Part shown: positions 14,581 through 17,305 of the stretch, one piece after another
Position numbering within the stretch: position 1 is the first letter of the stretch
How the letters are laid out: each line of letters starts with the position of its first letter
Assembly: GCA_964345255.1 (NCBI GenBank)
Contig: CAYFQK010000045.1
Location: forward strand, 1 to 17,305
From: JAIPAH01 sp964345255
GTDB lineage: Bacteria > Bacteroidota > Bacteroidia > Bacteroidales > JAIPAH01
Length of the DNA stretch: 17,305 nt
Reading direction: 5' to 3'
Translations under genes and position numbers: made by a program
The notes under the pieces: model-generated
Told to the model about the DNA's origin: nothing
The model's database searches: none
The model's input: only the letters and a program-made list of their open reading frames with translations

Positions 14581-16098
14581 ATGAAGAAAAAAAAGAATAC
14601 GATAGTTTATCAAATTCTGATTTTGCTGGGTATTGTAGTTGTTGTAAATCTTATTTCAACGGAATATTTTGCCCGTCTGGACCTTACGGATGACAATCGC
14701 TACACCCTTAGCGATGCCACCCTCAATATTCTGGACGATATCCAGCAGCCGGTCACTGTTTCCGCCTATTTTACCGAAGACCTCCCTCCGCAGTATATGG
14801 AGGCAAAACGCAATTTTAAGGACCTGCTTATCGAGTATTCCAATTATTCGGATGGCATGCTGAACTATGAATTTGTGAATCCCAGCGAAGATGAGCAGTC
14901 ACAGCAGCAAGCCGTCAGGCAGGGAGTGCGGCCGGTAGTTATTAACGTAAGAAAAAAAGATGAAGTTAAGCAACAGAGGGCATTTTTGGGAGCAGTTATC
15001 AAAAAAGGCCCGGATAAAGAGGTGATTCCACTTATTACCCAGGCCTCTTCCATGGAATATGCGCTTTCATCGAATATTAAAAAACTCACGAATAAGAATA
15101 AACCCAAAATCGGTTTGATTCAGGGGCATGGCGAACCTTCTTTAAATGCTATGCAGCAGGCAAGGCAATCACTTTCGGTACTATACGATGTGGGGCCTGT
15201 AACTTTAACAGACACCACAGATTTATCAAAGTACCGCGCACTTGCAATGGTGGCCCCCTCCGACACAATTCCTCCCTCTCATCTCGACCTTCTTGATGAT
15301 TATCTTGCCAATCAGGGGAATCTGCTTGTAGCCATGAATAACGTGAAGGGAGAATTCCAGAGAGCACAGGGTGTTCTCTTAAACACGGGGCTTTCCGATT
15401 GGCTGGCTGAAAAAGGAGTCAAGGTTGGAAACAACTTTGTGGTGGATGACCAAAGCGGGAATGTTGCGGTAACACAACAGGCCTCCGGGTTTAATATACG
15501 CCGGCAGATAAAATTCCCCTACATCCCGGCAGTAACTAATTTTGCAGACCATCCCATTAGCAGTGGCCTGGAGAAAGTGATGCTGCGCTTTGCTAGTTCC
15601 ATTAGTTATGAGGGCGATACAGCGGTAAGGTTTAAGCCCCTGGCCACCTCCTCGGATAAGTCGGCGAAACTATCAGCTCCTTTGCGTTTCAATGTTCAAA
15701 AAGAATGGAGCGATTCAGACTTCCCAAATCAGAATATTCCTTTAGCTGCCTCGCTCGAAGGCCCTATCCAGGGTGCGAATCAATCGAGAATGGTGGTGAT
15801 AACCGATGGAGATTTTGCAGTAAACGGAGAGGGGAGAAACGCTCAGAAGCAAGCAGAAGATAACATTAGCCTGATGGTCAACAGCATCGATTGGCTATCG
15901 GATGATACCGGCCTTATCGAGCTGCGAACAAAAGGCATTACATCCCGGCCTATTCAGCAGATGGATGACCAGACAAAAACCCTGCTTCGCTGGGGAAACT
16001 TTTTAGTACCTATTATCCTGATTATTATTTACGGAGCAATTAGGACTCAGCAAAACCGCAACAAAAGAGTTAAAAGAATGGAGGAAGGCTATGTTTAA
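14581..16098 (+). CDS. gldG: GldG-type ABC transporter auxiliary membrane protein
   Basis: A 505-residue protein with one membrane span at each end (about 9-26 and 473-488) and a large extracytoplasmic domain between, the hallmark of GldG (ABC-type uncharacterised transporter family). RLDLTDDNRYTLSDAT (32-47) just after the first span is the family signature, and the domain contains a strand-rich part with GLIQGHGEP and a later VVITDGDFAVN segment, as in the GATase-like fold of this group. The ATG at 14581 is preferred to the in-frame ATG at 14512, because the latter lies inside gldF and would add 23 residues that are only a shifted reading of that gene, while 14581 places the basic MKKKK directly before the membrane span. 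The last eight bases overlap the next gene, indicating translational coupling. It is thought to act with GldA and GldF. Confidence 0.92.
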   Translation: MKKKKNTIVYQILILLGIVVVVNLISTEYFARLDLTDDNRYTLSDATLNILDDIQQPVTVSAYFTEDLPPQYMEAKRNFKDLLIEYSNYSDGMLNYEFVNPSEDEQSQQQAVRQGVRPVVINVRKKDEVKQQRAFLGAVIKKGPDKEVIPLITQASSMEYALSSNIKKLTNKNKPKIGLIQGHGEPSLNAMQQARQSLSVLYDVGPVTLTDTTDLSKYRALAMVAPSDTIPPSHLDLLDDYLANQGNLLVAMNNVKGEFQRAQGVLLNTGLSDWLAEKGVKVGNNFVVDDQSGNVAVTQQASGFNIRRQIKFPYIPAVTNFADHPISSGLEKVMLRFASSISYEGDTAVRFKPLATSSDKSAKLSAPLRFNVQKEWSDSDFPNQNIPLAASLEGPIQGANQSRMVVITDGDFAVNGEGRNAQKQAEDNISLMVNSIDWLSDDTGLIELRTKGITSRPIQQMDDQTKTLLRWGNFLVPIILIIIYGAIRTQQNRNKRVKRMEEGYV

Positions 16099-17065
16099 AA
16101 AAATGAACCTAAAGACCCTTCTAATCATCCTGGTAGTAGTCCTGGGGCTATACCTTGTACTGGATTACACCGGGGAGGATGAGAGAAATTTTAAAAGTCA
16201 GCTCACTTCGTTTGATAAGGATAAAGTGTCCAGGATAGAGTATTACAAGAAAGGGGACTTTAAAAACAGCGTTATCATTAATCGCCAGGATGGGCGATGG
16301 TTTGTGGATAAAAACAATAAGCAATACCCGGCTGACAGTAACCGGGTAAAACGAATGCTAAACCTGCTCCACAACCTGAGTGTTGATAGGGTGGAGGCCA
16401 ACAGCCAGGGTAAATGGACAAAATACAAGGTTACCGATTCTTTATCGACACGGGTTAAGGTTTATTCCAATGGCGAAGCGCTTACTGATATCCATCTTGG
16501 GAAGTTTTCATTTTCTCAACCGCCCAATCAGCAAAAAATGCAGCAGCGAAGAAGGCGCTCACAGCAGGACATGACTTCCTTTGTAAGGCTTGCCGGTGAA
16601 AAACCGGTATACGCGGTAGAGGGGTTGTTGACGATGTCTTTCCCCGAAGACGTTAATCAGCTTAGAGACCGTACATTAGTAAATGTGTCAAAAGGGAATG
16701 TCAACCGTATTGATTTCTCGGGAAAATATAATTATTCACTGTCATCTCAATCAGGTAAATGGATGGTAGACAGTAAACCTGCAGACTCTGCCACAGCCGC
16801 AAGCTATATTAATATTCTGGGAACTTTGCGCGGAAATAGTTTTGCAGATGTGCAGAAAAGCAGTCTTGGTCAGCCCGTACAGACTGCCGTTATTGAGCGG
16901 GGAAGTAATGGAGCGGTAACAGTAAAAGCTTTTGAAGCTCCACAAGACGAAACGTATGATTACATCATTAATTCCTCGCTGAATAAAGAAGCATGGTTTA
17001 CCAGTGAGCGAAACCTTTTTGACAGAATTTTTAAAGCCCCTTCGCATTTTACTAAAGATAAATAG
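16091..17065 (+). CDS. DUF4340 membrane-anchored protein, fourth gene of the gld-type operon
   Basis: A 324-residue protein with a single N-terminal membrane anchor (about 9-26) and a periplasmic remainder. Two copies of a DUF4340-like unit can be recognised: the first includes VSRIEYYKKGDF, a GRWFVDK strand and a helix PADSNRVKRMLNLL; the second includes VNRIDFSGKYNYSL, GKWMVDSKPAD and a helix TAASYINILGTL. DUF4340 has no established function, but it often follows GldG-type genes, which supports a role in the same ABC complex; this is inference. The start at 16091 overlaps the gldG stop by eight bases and has a GGAGG (16080-16084) six bases upstream; an ATG at 16103 is the alternative and would still leave the anchor intact. 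A linker of about 25 residues rich in Gln and Arg (near 150-160) separates the two units. A terminator follows 28 bases later. Confidence 0.87.
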   Translation: MFKKMNLKTLLIILVVVLGLYLVLDYTGEDERNFKSQLTSFDKDKVSRIEYYKKGDFKNSVIINRQDGRWFVDKNNKQYPADSNRVKRMLNLLHNLSVDRVEANSQGKWTKYKVTDSLSTRVKVYSNGEALTDIHLGKFSFSQPPNQQKMQQRRRRSQQDMTSFVRLAGEKPVYAVEGLLTMSFPEDVNQLRDRTLVNVSKGNVNRIDFSGKYNYSLSSQSGKWMVDSKPADSATAASYINILGTLRGNSFADVQKSSLGQPVQTAVIERGSNGAVTVKAFEAPQDETYDYIINSSLNKEAWFTSERNLFDRIFKAPSHFTKDK

Positions 17066-17092
17066 CTATAAATCTCTTGGTTAATAAAGCTG

Positions 17093-17123
17093 AAGGAGGG
17101 AATCCGCGGATTCTCTCCTTTTT
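17093..17123 (+). terminator. Rho-independent terminator of the gld-type operon
   Basis: AAGGAGGGAATCC (17093-17105) pairs with GGATTCTCTCCTT (17108-17120), with one G-T pair. The 3' arm runs into five T (17119-17123). It begins 28 bases after the DUF4340 stop codon and closes the operon. Confidence 0.9.
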
Positions 17124-17151
17124 ATTGTTAAATTGTATCTATTTACGTGGT

Positions 17152-17168
17152 GGGCTTTCAGCCCTTTT
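17152..17168. repeat. GGGCT/AGCCC hairpin followed by T-run
   Basis: GGGCT (17152-17156), loop TTC, AGCCC (17160-17164), then TTTT. It could act as a second terminator or be part of the palindrome cluster that fills the end of the window. Confidence 0.5.
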
Positions 17169-17214
17169 ATTGACGCTTTATTTCTTTTTACACAGGGTTT
17201 CATTTCATTTCACC

Positions 17215-17250
17215 CCCGCCCGAATGAACGAATTTATTCGTACGGGCGGG
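17215..17250. repeat. GC-rich nested inverted repeat
   Basis: CCCGCCCG (17215-17222) and CGGGCGGG (17243-17250) are perfect reverse complements, with an inner inverted repeat ACGAAT (17228-17233) / ATTCGT (17236-17241) around TT. The GC content contrasts sharply with the surrounding AT-rich intergenic DNA. It may be part of a dispersed REP-like element, which one window cannot show. Confidence 0.6.
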
Positions 17251-17267
17251 CTGTGCTTTTACGTATC

Positions 17268-17300
17268 AGGGCTTCGCCCTTAAACAAGAGCTATTAAGGG
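17268..17300. repeat. AGGGC-TTC-GCCCT hairpin with competing CCCTTAA/TTAAGGG repeat
   Basis: AGGGC (17268-17272) pairs with GCCCT (17276-17280). Alternatively CCCTTAA (17277-17283) pairs with TTAAGGG (17294-17300). The two pairings share bases and are mutually exclusive. No gene is visible from 17066 to the window end at 17305. Confidence 0.5.
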
Positions 17301-17305
17301 TGTTT

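Noticed and set aside
17077..17283. 68-residue plus-strand open frame at the window end
   Set aside because: It runs through the operon terminator and the palindrome cluster, has no recognisable domain and no start signal.
1..17305. Mobile elements, phage genes, CRISPR arrays or defence islands
   Set aside because: No transposase, integrase, toxin-antitoxin pair, spaced direct repeats or target-site duplications were found; the single AlbA_2 protein alone is not evidence of a defence system.

Overview
The window looks like an ordinary chromosomal stretch of a Bacteroidota member, probably class Bacteroidia. Three things point there: a GldA/GldF/GldG-type ABC transporter, a patatin-Omp85 protein and a DUF349 protein of the sort common in that phylum; start codons mostly preceded by A-rich leaders with no Shine-Dalgarno sequence; and repeated matches to the Bacteroidota -7 promoter box TAnnTTTG just upstream of genes. 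No mobile element, CRISPR array, tRNA or rRNA gene was seen. Genus-level placement is not possible from this sequence alone.

Left part (1-4740): the C-terminal end of an FAD/NAD(P)-dependent oxidoreductase; a roughly 300-base non-coding stretch with a strong hairpin; a PLP-dependent trans-sulfuration enzyme, most like methionine gamma-lyase; a long hairpin terminator; and a secreted patatin-like phospholipase carrying its own Omp85-type beta barrel.

Middle part (4738-11400): a large protein with a very acidic disordered N-terminus followed by five evenly spaced DUF349 units; chorismate synthase (aroC); and an AsmA-family envelope protein with an unusual 150-residue charged helical tail. A bidirectional terminator separates it from the converging Hsp20 gene.

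Right part (11420-17305): on the minus strand, an Hsp20 small heat-shock protein with an atypically strong Shine-Dalgarno sequence, and a Schlafen-type AlbA_2 domain protein with a C-terminal helix-turn-helix-like region. Diverging from the latter is a tight four-gene plus-strand operon: gldA (ATPase), gldF (permease), gldG (auxiliary membrane protein) and a DUF4340 membrane-anchored protein, closed by a clear terminator. The last 180 bases hold no gene but several GC-rich palindromes that look like an intergenic repeat.

The genes are mostly independent units. The only clear multi-gene machine is the gldAFG-DUF4340 operon, predicted to form one inner-membrane ABC complex. I see no convincing new defence or mobile system. 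The most useful leads are the operon's DUF4340 partner, the AsmA tail, the palindrome cluster, and the contrast between near-leaderless promoters and the single strong Shine-Dalgarno gene.
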